DNA from: Symsagittifera roscoffensis
Lineage: Eukaryota > Xenacoelomorpha > Acoela > Convolutidae
Reading direction: 5' to 3'
Assembly: GCF_963678635.1 (NCBI RefSeq)
Contig: NC_087063.1
Coordinates: forward strand, 54,263,074-54,327,073
Length of the DNA stretch: 64,000 nt
Positions 34,384 to 44,458 of the stretch are shown here, in pieces; the stretch's first letter is position 1; the number at the start of each line of letters is the position of its first letter. The notes under the pieces were generated by a model, which was not told the origin of the DNA, ran no database searches, and saw nothing but the letters and a program-made list of their open reading frames with translations. A program made the position numbers and the translations under genes.

Positions 34384-34518
34384 ACTGCCCTGAGGATTTT
34401 AGTAGGTCTAGCTCGGGCAGTGCGAAGGCAGATAGGTAACACAGTACTCGGTGGGTGCAATAGACGCCCACTTGAGAAAATTACTGCCTTCAAAGTTTTG
34501 TCTGTTTGGTGCGGCACC
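34384..34518 (+). other. Conserved structured RNA region in C leader
   Basis: Consecutive stems: ACTGCCCTGAG (34384-34394) with CTCGGGCAGT (34412-34421), 10 bp and one bulge; GAAGGCAG (34424-34431) with CTGCCTTC (34484-34491), enclosing GTGGGTG (34451-34457) with CGCCCAC (34465-34471); then the palindrome GGTGCGGCACC (34508-34518). D has the same at 61231-61338. B has the first two stems intact and one mismatch in the third. It lies about 420 bases before gag. Confidence 0.6.
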
Positions 34519-34933
34519 GAGCAGGGAAACACTTTTTCTTTAAAAGACAGGTTCGACTATTGTACTGCGACCGACTAAGAGTACAAGACACATACGTTTT
34601 TTTTTTATATATACATTCATACTGTGTCAAAATAAATTACTTGTTTTTGATTTTAAATCAACGTAAACTGTGCTTGATTGGGTAGTGAGTACACTATCTT
34701 TTAAATTGATTGATAACATCATATTGTGCTAGTTTTCAAATCTTTGGACCGATAATCGGTTAGTGTGAATAAATTTTATACAAACTGTACTCTGACAACA
34801 TACAGGGATTCGTGGTCACTATTTAATAGAATCTGGTGAAATTTATTGTGTTGTGTCATTATTATTGTTAATAGAACTATAAGGTCTCTAGCAATTGAGT
34901 CAAGAGTAGGCATTGGAAAGTGACAAATAGATA

Positions 34934-37900
34934 ATGAGTCTAGACAAGTCAAGGATACCAAAACGAGGTAATAGCTCTAGGAAATTCATACCTGAAAAGC
35001 AAAGAAAAACGATGACCGATCCTTTTGTGGATTGGATCAAGCGATCCCGGTCTGACAAAAGGGGGACGGTTTCAGGCAGAATGGTTGAAACGAGAAGTCA
35101 GAAGACCTCAGAAGAGCGAAAAGAACTGTTAGAAGCGGACCATACCATGAACGACAACCAGGAAGTAAATGGACTGGAAGGGAGAGGCAGAAGGCTGGCG
35201 AGTGAATCTACCCCGGTAGAACAAGGCCATGATTTTGCCACTTCCACCGGGACATTGGATCGAGAGGAGATGTCGGAACTGTCCGACATCTCAACTGAAG
35301 TAACGGCAACTAGAAGATGTCCGACAGACAACACTATGATGGCAGGCGGAACTGGGAAACAAACAACGTCATCATCATTCTCAGAAAGAATGAAGAACAC
35401 CTTCGGAAACATCTTTCCATTCAGCATGGGAGGAGGAGCAGGAAACGACGGTGAATCCCAGGAGGAAGAGGATGAAGAGGAGCAAGGGGACTTTGGATCT
35501 CAGGTCAGCCTCAACAGTTCGATCCAGGAGAACGAGGCATACGTCGGAAGAGAGACTGGAACAATGGACAAATTTGGTGTAGTGACAACGATAAGCAAAG
35601 AGGCAAACACACCAGGCCAGTCAAAAGACTTCGCGATTAGGACAAGTTCAGAGCCACAAACTGGAGAGAGTAGAACCAGAGGGCTAGGCAACGCGTTAGC
35701 GGATCCTGAAATAGATAATGAAAAGACGTCAAGACAGAGAGTCAAGGCCCGGATCTCAACCAGCACGAAGCTACCTGGGACCGACAGAGTTACACCACCA
35801 CTAGTGACGCCACTCGTGGATAACGGGGCAGCACTAGAGGAAGCCTTAAACAACATAGTGGACAGTTTAGGAGAACAAAATGAGCAGATGTCGATAAGGA
35901 TGAGTGAACTAGAAAGAGCAGTTCACATTGAAAGAGAAAGTCTGCGGGAAGAAATAAACCGCAACAGACAAGAAGTTGGCAGAAGCGAAAAACGCTTGAA
36001 AGAAAGAACGGACGAACATATGACGAGGAACTTGTCGCGAATGACAAGAGAGGCGGAACAGAGGGAGTTACGCTTAAGAGCCGACATGGAGAAGTTAAGA
36101 ATTCAGCAAGAGCAGTCTCTTGGGACTCTTGACACAAAGATAGACGCGATGATGGAGAGGCGAACTCAGGCTATCATGGATAGGTTGGACAGGCTACTAA
36201 GCAGCAAGAGTGGACCAAAAGAAGGAGAGCCGAACTCGGGAGGTCCCAGCAGGGAACAGAGGGTGAACTTCAATGAACATCAAAGGAGGAAGGCGTATGG
36301 ATCCACTAGAGGCAGGGGCAGTTCATCAGGCTATGCCACAAGGGGTAATACAGCATGGGGCAAGAACAGTAGAGCCAGTTCAACGGGGAACAGACAAACC
36401 TCTAACGAGCGACCAACGCAAAGCACACATGCGACTGGGAGAAGTGATTCCGGCAACAGGGGGCATGCAAGCCCGAGGAGGAGTCATATGGGCCAAGCGG
36501 GAAACGCTCATGGTGATTCGGATTGCAGGGATGCACCGCACACAGAGCCTTCGACAAGGTGTGAGGACACTCAAGCGGGACACTCAAGGGATGCTACGGC
36601 AATGGCCACGGCATTTGAACCCCTGAACAGGTCTTTGCAGACATTCCTGACGAGGTTATCTAGAACCAATGAACGCAGTGCGAAGTCCAGAAGAGTCTTT
36701 AAGAAGCCAAGATGCTACAAAGACGAATCTGATGGCTGTATTGATACCTGGATAGAGGTAATGAAGCTGCATTTCGAGGAAGAGGACTTGTCGGAGAGAC
36801 AGGAATGCAGCGCGCTCACCAGCAACTTAGAAGGGACAGCCCTGAACTGTGTCATGGCCAAGAAACAGTATCAACGTGACACTGCTGAGAAAATCTTCGA
36901 AATCTTGTTAAACCGTTTCGGATCAGGGGTGCAGGGGCACCAGGCGATGATGCGCTTCGAGAAACGGAGGCAACGAGAAGATGAAACAATAGACAAGTTT
37001 CTCGATGATTTGGAAATGCTGAGAAGACGCAGCCAACCGGATGAGTCAAACCGAAGGATGAACTTGGCCGTAGCCTCGAAATTCATCGATGGTGTGAAAA
37101 ATGATGAACTTCGTACGATGCTAGCAACGCATTACACACCACTATCAACTAATGCGCTAACACCGGAGGAGTTGAGGCTCAAATCAAAAGAGTATCTTTT
37201 GTTGAAACCTCCTTCGAGATCTGGATATTACAAGAACAATTATGGAAATTTTAACAACGGACCAGCAAACCAAGGGAACAATTGGTACAAACCGAGGGAT
37301 GATATGGACAAGAGAGGTTCTTGTGCTAATTGCAGTTCAACAGACCATCATGTGTCAGCATGCCCAGCTTACAAACAAGGCATGAAAGCAATAGGCTTTA
37401 GCCTCGAGGACGAAGATGCGTCAGAGTTGGATCACGAGGATTTCATGAGAGGAGTAATTGCGAAATTCGGCCCGAGGTGTTTCTTTTGCAACTTGGAAGG
37501 TCATTTTAAATCAGAGTGTCCGCAATTCTGGGATGCAGTGGCAGACATCAAGCATCCAAGACATGAAGAAGCCTTGTCAGGAGTGAAAGCCAGCAAGGCT
37601 CGACTTTTGAGTGAAGCGGAGGCACGCAGAAAGGATAAACCTCAAGAGCTGGTGGCAAAGAAAATGCAAGCGGTAACAGGGGAGACACGTGAGCCGGAAC
37701 CAGCAACTGCGGCTGAGGACTTCAAGATCGATTATAAGGCAGCCGCAAGGGATGCTCTAAATAGAGTACAACAGGAATTGGTGACGAAAGAGATCGAACA
37801 AAAAGTGAAACTTGAACTGGAAAATGAAAAGCTTCAGGAGCAATTGAATACCTTCGAAGCAACGGAGTTCGAAGAGACGAAAACACCAAGCAGTTTAGAC

Positions 37901-40900
37901 ATGAAACTTAAAGTGATCTCCGGTAGGAGGTTCGGCATGATGCCGCAAGGAAGCAAGAAACAGTCGATAATCTCAGTGGCTGGACATCAGGTGATCAGAA
38001 ATCTGAGTGAACCATCCGAGTTCACTTTGATGCATTTGGACACATATGCAGATTATCTGAGACAGGTGGAGCCACGAACCGAGTCGAGAGCTGTGCGAGC
38101 ACTTCTAACGACGGGTGGCCCTCGCATGAAGAAGATTCATGGACGCTACCTAGAGGTCTATGGGCGGTATCAAGTAATGCTGAACGTGGATGGAATCAGT
38201 ATCTACACCAGGACTTATGTAACAACAGATGATGACCAAATGGGGCAGATCTATTTGGGAGAAGAGGAACTCAAAGTCCGCAGGATAGGCCATGACGCCA
38301 TGATGGAACAAGACGCGGTACACATTGGATATGAAGCAGATGTGACAGCACACCTGCTCGACACCAACGGAACAAAAATCGGAGTCACAGGGCTTCTGGA
38401 CACAGGAGCGGTGGTGAGTCTGATGCCGATAAAAACCTGGGAAAGAATGGGCTTCACGCGGGAAGATCTGATTCCTACGAATCTCCGACTGGCAGCCGCA
38501 AATCGAGGAGCTATCTACGTAGCCGGAAGAACACCGATAACGGTCCTTCACATGGGAGGACGAGATCTTTGGATGAGCTTCCTGGTGGTAGAGAATCTGG
38601 ACGACGCCGACCAGTTCATCTTGGGCAGAGACTTTGTCAGGAATTTTGAGGTGATGATTGACTTGAACAACGGTCTAATACGGATTAGAAACCCGGACCG
38701 AAAGTATGTTAAGAGACCAATCAATAGGATAATAACAGACGAAAATAAGGTACCAGTTTTTTTGGATAGGAAAGTAAAATTACAACCAGGACAAGCTGTA
38801 GTAGCAATTTTTAGAATGAGAAATTTAAATTCCTTAAGTGATAGTAAACAGGTTTGCTTAGTACCGAATCCAAATAGTCAGAGTTCGGTGATTTTAGGCC
38901 GGAGCTTCTCGGTAACGCGAAATGGACTGTGTGTCAGTGTGTTGTTGAACACACTGGACACCACGGTTTCAATCCAGCGTGGAAAGAAGCTTGGCTACGC
39001 TTTGCCGATGAGGACCGACTATGAGGAGACACAAAACTTGAAGAAATATAGTGTGAAAGACTGTCCTTATCATGCAAATAAAGATAAAATTTTAAAGAGA
39101 ATTAATGAATTAAAATCTATTCATAAATTGATTTCAATGAAATCCGAAACGGACGACGGCTTATCAAGCTGCTCGAATTTTCCGGAACGCCCCTCGTCAT
39201 ATGAACTAGATTCTGACAAACCGGTTTTGCCAGAAATAGAACATTTAAAAGGGAAAATAGGTGAGGGAGATTTTGAAAAATTGCGGGACCTCCTAAATCG
39301 GAACGCCGATGTATTTTCAAAACATAAGGCGGACATCGGTTGCTGTAGTTTCGTCGAACACGAAATCGAACTAGAAGAGGGCGCCGTTCCCAAAAGGGAA
39401 GGCGCAAGGCGAATGACGCCACATAAATCGGAAGCGTGCCGAGCGGAAATAGAAATGTTGCTTGAATACGACATGATAGAACCGAAATCGCCGTGGGCTT
39501 GCAGGGTAGTCATGGCGAAAAAGAAAGGGGGGCAGCTTAGATTTTGTTGCGACTTTCGTTACTTGAACGCGGTAACGATTAAAGATGCGTACCCGATACC
39601 GCGAATAGACGAGAGCCTATCTAAACTTGGTGATGCAAAGTTCTTCACCACATTGGACTTGGGTTCTGCCTTCTGGCAGGTTCCTTTGCGGAAGAAGGAT
39701 AGGGAAAAAACCGGTTTCGCGTGCGAATTGGGGTTGTACCAGTGGAAGAGGATGCCCTTCGGCTTGTGCAATGCAACGGCCACTTTTCAAAGACTGATGG
39801 CTCAGGCTTTGACGAGAGTAACCAAGAAGTACGGGAATCTCGTGATGTGTTACGTGGATGACGTGGTCATAGCGACACCTACCCTGGAAGACCACATTGA
39901 TAGACTCGATGAGGTCTTCGGATGTATGAAAAGAGCAGGATTAAAGTGCAAACCATCGAAATGTGAAATCCTTAGGGATTCGATAAAGTACCTAGGAAGG
40001 ATGGTGGATAGGCATGGCGTGAGGCCGGACCCGGAAGCAGTGGAAGCAGTGTTGACATGGAAAGCTCCTAGAACGGACACACAGCTCATGAGCTTCCTAG
40101 GGTTTGCCAATTACTACCGTGAATTCATTAAAGGATATGCGGACAAGGTGTCTCCGATGCAGAAGCTGATGCGCAACAAAGGGAAGAAGTTCGAATGGAA
40201 CGATGAGGCACAGGTTGCATTCGAGAACATAAAGCCGGAACTGTGCGAAGCGCCAGTGCTGGGCATGCCTACAGAAAATGGCATGTATGTTCTCGACACA
40301 GACGCATCGGTGGTGGCCATCTCAGGAATCTTGCATCAAGAGCAAGAATGGAACGGAAGAACAGTTCTCCGTCCCATTGCATACGGCAGCAAGGTCTTGA
40401 GTGACACAGAGATGAAATATGGCGCACCAAAAGCAGAGATGTTTGCAGTAGTCACCTTCGTGGAAAAGTACCGTGCATACTTGGGGAGCGCTCCCTTCAA
40501 GTTACGCGTGGACAACAGAGCGTTATCCTGGTTGAAGACTTACTCGATGGATCAGAGTTATATTGGTAGATGGATAGTAAGATTAGATGGCTACCATATG
40601 ATAATCGAACATAGGATGCGTGATAAACACCAGAATGCTGACAGCCTCAGCAAGAAAACTGAGTTCTATGAAAGATTGGAGCAGAAGCAGGCCAATCAGG
40701 CGGAAATAAAGGAGGGATTCTCGTTTCTGGACAAAGAAACTTATGAAGCGCTTCCCTTAACGAGATGGTTGGATAAGTCTGGACATCCAATTCCAGGGCA
40801 CCCTGAGTTACCTGTAGAGAAAGCAGCCGAGATAAAGATCCTGTCCAAGGAGGACCCGGTACCGTTGGATTTGTTGCTGCGCTCGAACCTGGTCCAGCAA

Positions 40901-41818
40901 GAACTCTCTCGCATGAATATAAACAGCCTCTCATTATTGGATAAAACGGTGCAGGTCACACCACAAGTGATGCGGATGCTGGGTGGATTGTTAGAAAGAG
41001 AAGTGACCAGAGATGACCCCGAGTGGACAGCAGCAGTGGCATCGCTAACAGTCAGTGAGAAGTTGAAGATCGAGAGGGAGAGGGATTGTAGGACAATAGT
41101 TCAGCAACTAGTATCCTCAATACCCCAAGAGATTTTAACCAGTACTTCTTACGGACAGAAAGAACAGGGGAGCAGCAAGCGAAAGAAAACCGTCACCTTT
41201 GTAGACCGGGATAAAGAGGGTGAAGTGGTAGAACACAATCTGCTGCAAGACTATTTGTCCGGGGAGAAGGATGATGAGAAGAACCAGCGATCACAAGATC
41301 AACACCCGGGACGAGAAAATCTTTCCGGGGAGTCTGAGATAGACGAGAAAATTCCTGATGAGAAACAGGACCTAGAGAACAAGGTTTTGTCCGGGGAGTT
41401 CAGATGGATGCGAAGAAAGTACAGACATGATCTGGAGGAGCGTGCTGTCTCCAGCACAACACCTTCGACGGATGATAATTCGGAAAGCTCAAGAATGGAC
41501 ACCTACTCAGACAGGAATTCGAACTCGGGATCAGAACTGTCAGAACTAGCGATACACACGCTACTAGTGGAAACTCGGGCAAGGGACCTGGACAGAGAGG
41601 TGTATCAGGATCCTGACAGTGATCGCTACCTAATACCAAGTGAAAGAGTCATTGACAACGCAGCGGATGACTTAGAAACAATAGCGGTATCGAAACGGTC
41701 GATGAGCTTATTGCCACAGAAAGAGGCAGTCAGGACTGATCTTCAACCGTTTCAGCAAGAAACACAACCGTTGGCGAAGATTTGGTGGAAGAAGACACAC
41801 ATCAGCCCAACGAGCTGA
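34934..41818 (+). CDS. gag-pol: gag-protease-RT-RNase H polyprotein of element C (first copy)
   Basis: Open frame of 2,294 codons with no gag-pol frame change. In order: basic N-terminus; acidic patch (about 175-190); coiled coil (about 305-415); Ser/Gly/Arg-rich region; retrotransposon gag capsid region (about 575-765); CCHC knuckles at 797 (CANCSSTDHHVSAC) and 849 (CFFCNLEGHFKSEC); coiled segment; retropepsin DTGA at 1156 and ILGRDFV at about 1230; RT with LDLGSAFWQ, MPFGLCNATATFQR and YVDD at 1640-1643; RNase H with DTDAS (Asp 1790) and VDNRALSWL; then an acidic linker with three LSGE repeats. It terminates at 41818 because a 10-base deletion relative to B shifts the frame just before the integrase. 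Catalytic residues look intact. Confidence 0.95.
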   Translation: MSLDKSRIPKRGNSSRKFIPEKQRKTMTDPFVDWIKRSRSDKRGTVSGRMVETRSQKTSEERKELLEADHTMNDNQEVNGLEGRGRRLASESTPVEQGHDFATSTGTLDREEMSELSDISTEVTATRRCPTDNTMMAGGTGKQTTSSSFSERMKNTFGNIFPFSMGGGAGNDGESQEEEDEEEQGDFGSQVSLNSSIQENEAYVGRETGTMDKFGVVTTISKEANTPGQSKDFAIRTSSEPQTGESRTRGLGNALADPEIDNEKTSRQRVKARISTSTKLPGTDRVTPPLVTPLVDNGAALEEALNNIVDSLGEQNEQMSIRMSELERAVHIERESLREEINRNRQEVGRSEKRLKERTDEHMTRNLSRMTREAEQRELRLRADMEKLRIQQEQSLGTLDTKIDAMMERRTQAIMDRLDRLLSSKSGPKEGEPNSGGPSREQRVNFNEHQRRKAYGSTRGRGSSSGYATRGNTAWGKNSRASSTGNRQTSNERPTQSTHATGRSDSGNRGHASPRRSHMGQAGNAHGDSDCRDAPHTEPSTRCEDTQAGHSRDATAMATAFEPLNRSLQTFLTRLSRTNERSAKSRRVFKKPRCYKDESDGCIDTWIEVMKLHFEEEDLSERQECSALTSNLEGTALNCVMAKKQYQRDTAEKIFEILLNRFGSGVQGHQAMMRFEKRRQREDETIDKFLDDLEMLRRRSQPDESNRRMNLAVASKFIDGVKNDELRTMLATHYTPLSTNALTPEELRLKSKEYLLLKPPSRSGYYKNNYGNFNNGPANQGNNWYKPRDDMDKRGSCANCSSTDHHVSACPAYKQGMKAIGFSLEDEDASELDHEDFMRGVIAKFGPRCFFCNLEGHFKSECPQFWDAVADIKHPRHEEALSGVKASKARLLSEAEARRKDKPQELVAKKMQAVTGETREPEPATAAEDFKIDYKAAARDALNRVQQELVTKEIEQKVKLELENEKLQEQLNTFEATEFEETKTPSSLDMKLKVISGRRFGMMPQGSKKQSIISVAGHQVIRNLSEPSEFTLMHLDTYADYLRQVEPRTESRAVRALLTTGGPRMKKIHGRYLEVYGRYQVMLNVDGISIYTRTYVTTDDDQMGQIYLGEEELKVRRIGHDAMMEQDAVHIGYEADVTAHLLDTNGTKIGVTGLLDTGAVVSLMPIKTWERMGFTREDLIPTNLRLAAANRGAIYVAGRTPITVLHMGGRDLWMSFLVVENLDDADQFILGRDFVRNFEVMIDLNNGLIRIRNPDRKYVKRPINRIITDENKVPVFLDRKVKLQPGQAVVAIFRMRNLNSLSDSKQVCLVPNPNSQSSVILGRSFSVTRNGLCVSVLLNTLDTTVSIQRGKKLGYALPMRTDYEETQNLKKYSVKDCPYHANKDKILKRINELKSIHKLISMKSETDDGLSSCSNFPERPSSYELDSDKPVLPEIEHLKGKIGEGDFEKLRDLLNRNADVFSKHKADIGCCSFVEHEIELEEGAVPKREGARRMTPHKSEACRAEIEMLLEYDMIEPKSPWACRVVMAKKKGGQLRFCCDFRYLNAVTIKDAYPIPRIDESLSKLGDAKFFTTLDLGSAFWQVPLRKKDREKTGFACELGLYQWKRMPFGLCNATATFQRLMAQALTRVTKKYGNLVMCYVDDVVIATPTLEDHIDRLDEVFGCMKRAGLKCKPSKCEILRDSIKYLGRMVDRHGVRPDPEAVEAVLTWKAPRTDTQLMSFLGFANYYREFIKGYADKVSPMQKLMRNKGKKFEWNDEAQVAFENIKPELCEAPVLGMPTENGMYVLDTDASVVAISGILHQEQEWNGRTVLRPIAYGSKVLSDTEMKYGAPKAEMFAVVTFVEKYRAYLGSAPFKLRVDNRALSWLKTYSMDQSYIGRWIVRLDGYHMIIEHRMRDKHQNADSLSKKTEFYERLEQKQANQAEIKEGFSFLDKETYEALPLTRWLDKSGHPIPGHPELPVEKAAEIKILSKEDPVPLDLLLRSNLVQQELSRMNINSLSLLDKTVQVTPQVMRMLGGLLEREVTRDDPEWTAAVASLTVSEKLKIERERDCRTIVQQLVSSIPQEILTSTSYGQKEQGSSKRKKTVTFVDRDKEGEVVEHNLLQDYLSGEKDDEKNQRSQDQHPGRENLSGESEIDEKIPDEKQDLENKVLSGEFRWMRRKYRHDLEERAVSSTTPSTDDNSESSRMDTYSDRNSNSGSELSELAIHTLLVETRARDLDREVYQDPDSDRYLIPSERVIDNAADDLETIAVSKRSMSLLPQKEAVRTDLQPFQQETQPLAKIWWKKTHISPTS

Positions 41819-43465
41819 ATAGTCAGATGAGGGTCATGAAGAAGTACTTGAAGGCGAGATACAGACTCTCGGACCTTCTAAGGGCGCAGAGAAATGATCG
41901 CATGACAAGCAACCTAAAAAGGTGGATAGAAAACGGTGCACCAGACAAAGGTGACCTGGAAGAAGACAGCTATAGGATCCTGAGACAATACTTCATGCAG
42001 AAGGAGGAGAGGTTATATCTGAACAAGGACGGGATCGTGGCTTGCAGGAGAAGAGAAGAAGACAAGGTCTTATACAAATATAACGCGATAGTGTTGCCGC
42101 AACTCTATCAGACAGAACTATTATTCAGGTCGCATGATCAGATGGGCCATCAAGGGATCGACAAAGTGTATCAGAGGATCCTGAAGCGCTTTGAGTGGCC
42201 TGGAATGAAAAAGGCATGTGAGAAATGGGTAACAGCGTGCCTGTCATGCCAACAGGTCAAGGGTCCAAGGAAATTACGATTTCCTTTACAATCGATTGAG
42301 TCGTCTGAATTCAACGAGGTGGTGCAGATAGATCACCAGAAGATATGCATGACAGACAGCGGTTATAACCAAGTCTTGGTCATGATAGATCACTTCACGA
42401 AGTATGCAGAGGCCGTGCCCTGCATAACTGCCTCGGCGGAAGAGATATGCGACCACCTGATCAACACGTGGATAGCAAGACATGGTTGTCCGATGACGTT
42501 TCAATCGGATAATGGAACAGCTTTCGTAGGAGAGCTTACGAAAGAGCTTATGAGACGCTCACAGGTCGCTCAGGCTCACTCCACGACATACCACCCTCAA
42601 ACGAATGGCCTAGTGGAAAGACAGAATAGGACGTTAGTGTCGATGCTGAGGGTATATTGTTCCAGGTACATGACTGATTGGGACAGATACCTTCCACAGG
42701 TGATGGGAGCTTATAATAGCACGCAACACTCCACCACTGGAGTCAGTCCACATATGATGCTAACTGGACACGAAAAGTCTTTACCCTTAACCTTCTTCTA
42801 CCCAGAGTATGAGGGAAAGAAAACATCTCCACAGGTTTACGTAAGGGATGTGATCAGACGTCAACAGGAGTTGAACGATCTGTGCAGACGAAATACTCAG
42901 CAAGCACAGGCAAGGCAAAGGAAAAGATTCGACAAGAAAGCAGCTGGCGCAAAAGCTTACTCGGTGGGAGACTACGTATGGGTATTTCAGAACGTTATAC
43001 CACCGAAAGGAACAAAGAAGCTTCTAAAAAAGTGGAGGGAACCCTTCATGATTACGGAGGTGCACCAAGAGGGACGCTTTTATAGACTGAGTACTGGCCG
43101 AGCCGCCCACTACGAGAACATCAAGCCACACAATCCATCGACAGAAGACTGGTGTATACCTGCAGACATGGAAGAAGGGGATTATCTAATGATGGATCCT
43201 GCTTGTGAGGTCAATGAAAAGGGCACCAGGGAGAAGAACGATGGAAACGAAGTCGTAGAGGAAGGTACGGATACACCATTGGACCTGGATCCAAACGAAC
43301 AGATCGAAGCGGACGATGAAACCTTACCCTACGCAGAGGAAGATTGGCAGGATCCCGAACAGACAGAGGTTCCCAAGAACTTGGAACCAGATCTTCCGTT
43401 CACGATGCAGACTCGTCAGAAGGACGGGACGAGACCAAGAAAGAAATACAATCCTTACAATCCAA
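38573..43465 (+). repeat. Triplication unit 1 (4,893 bp)
   Basis: Runs from ATGAGCTTCCTGG, just after the protease DTG, to the integrase tail. Unlike units 2 and 3 it lacks a 24-base stretch near 41065. The join to unit 2 reads AATCCTTACAATCCAA and then ATGAGCTTCC. Confidence 0.93.
41255..41399 (+). other. Three CCGGGGAG motifs in the RNase H-integrase linker
   Basis: TTGTCCGGGGAG at 41255-41266, TCCGGGGAGT at 41324-41333 and TTTTGTCCGGGGAGT at 41385-41399. All are read as (L)SGE here. They recur in units 2 and 3 (46,170-46,320 and 51,090-51,240). Confidence 0.85.
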
Positions 43466-43542
43466 ATGAGCTTCCTGGTGGTAGAGAATCTGGACGACGC
43501 CGACCAGTTCATCTTGGGCAGAGACTTTGTCAGGAATTTTGA
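41782..43542 (+). CDS. pol: Integrase of element C, unit 1 (in -1 frame to gag-pol)
   Basis: The first ATG in this frame is at 41827; the frame overlaps the gag-pol frame by at least 36 bases. HHCC module: HDQMGHQG ... CLSCQQ. Core: VVQIDHQK, MIDHF, QSDNGTAF, and NGLVERQN with exactly 35 residues between the second Asp and Glu (DD35E). The tail has KKWREPFMIT, a GPY/F-like motif with Gly changed to Glu. The frame runs over the triplication junction at 43466, so its last 25 codons are foreign and the macro domain is not attached. Expression would need a frameshift; the 10-base deletion relative to B suggests mutation instead. Confidence 0.88.
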   Translation: MVEEDTHQPNELNSQMRVMKKYLKARYRLSDLLRAQRNDRMTSNLKRWIENGAPDKGDLEEDSYRILRQYFMQKEERLYLNKDGIVACRRREEDKVLYKYNAIVLPQLYQTELLFRSHDQMGHQGIDKVYQRILKRFEWPGMKKACEKWVTACLSCQQVKGPRKLRFPLQSIESSEFNEVVQIDHQKICMTDSGYNQVLVMIDHFTKYAEAVPCITASAEEICDHLINTWIARHGCPMTFQSDNGTAFVGELTKELMRRSQVAQAHSTTYHPQTNGLVERQNRTLVSMLRVYCSRYMTDWDRYLPQVMGAYNSTQHSTTGVSPHMMLTGHEKSLPLTFFYPEYEGKKTSPQVYVRDVIRRQQELNDLCRRNTQQAQARQRKRFDKKAAGAKAYSVGDYVWVFQNVIPPKGTKKLLKKWREPFMITEVHQEGRFYRLSTGRAAHYENIKPHNPSTEDWCIPADMEEGDYLMMDPACEVNEKGTREKNDGNEVVEEGTDTPLDLDPNEQIEADDETLPYAEEDWQDPEQTEVPKNLEPDLPFTMQTRQKDGTRPRKKYNPYNPNELPGGRESGRRRPVHLGQRLCQEF

Positions 43543-44458
43543 GGTGATGATTGACTTGAACAACGGTCTAATACGGATTAGAAACCCGGACCGAAAGTAT
43601 GTTAAGAGACCAATCAATAGGATAATAACAGACGAAAATAAGGTACCAGTTTTTTTGGATAGGAAAGTAAAATTACAACCAGGACAAGCTGTAGTAGCAA
43701 TTTTTAGAATGAGAAATTTAAATTCGTTAAGTGATAGTAAACAGGTTTGCTTAGTACCGAATCCAAATAGTCAGAGTTCGGTGATTTTAGGCCGGAGCTT
43801 CTCGGTAACGCGAAATGGACTGTGTGTCAGTGTGTTGTTGAACACACTGGACACCACGGTTTCAATCCAGCGTGGAAAGAAGCTTGGCTACGCTTTGCCG
43901 ATGAGGACCGACTATGAGGAGACACAAAACTTGAAGAAATATAGTGTGAAAGACTGTCCTTATCATGCAAATAAAGATAAAATTTTAAAGAGAATTAATG
44001 AATTAAAATCTATTCATAAATTGATTTCAATGAAATCCGAAACGGACGACGGCTTATCAAGCTGCTCGAATTTTCCGGAACGCCCCTCGTCATATGAACT
44101 AGATTCTGACAAACCGGTTTTGCCAGAAATAGAACATTTAAAAGGGAAAATAGGTGAGGGAGATTTTGAAAAATTGCGGGACCTCCTAAATCGGAACGCC
44201 GATGTATTTTCAAAACATAAGGCGGACATCGGTTGCTGTAGTTTCGTCGAACACGAAATCGAACTAGAAGAGGGCGCCGTTCCCAAAAGGGAAGGCGCAA
44301 GGCGAATGACGCCACATAAATCGGAAGCGTGCCGAGCGGAAATAGAAATGTTGCTTGAATACGACATGATAGAACCGAAATCGCCGTGGGCTTGCGGGGT
44401 AGTCATGGCGAAAAAGAAAGGGGGCAGCTTAGATTTTGTTGCGACTTTCGTTACTTGA
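43466..44458 (+). pseudogene. pol: Unit 2: protease C-terminus and RT start (truncated)
   Basis: Begins within the protease after the DTG, at MSFLVVENLDDADQF, so the active-site Asp is absent. It continues through the protease-RT spacer to the RT fingers, where loss of one G in a G run near 44421 shifts frame. Confidence 0.88.

Larger units (their letters stand above)
32009..34933 (+). other. 5' leader of element C (about 2.9 kb, noncoding)
   Basis: From the LTR end to the gag ATG. It holds the PBS, hairpin blocks, T/A-rich spacers, a CCGGA minisatellite and a structured region at 34384-34518. Two short frames (33508-33741 and 34336-34578) are open here but interrupted in B, so I do not call genes. 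The leader is far longer than in ordinary gypsy elements. Confidence 0.8.

Noticed and set aside
34336-34578. 80-codon leader frame, partly open in D (61183-61389)
   Set aside because: A one-base insertion in B breaks it, and the stretch is better explained by paired RNA stems.
39121-39513. Antisense frames over pol, repeated at 44014-44406 and 48930-49322
   Set aside because: Opposite-strand shadows of the RT region; the repetition only reflects the triplication.
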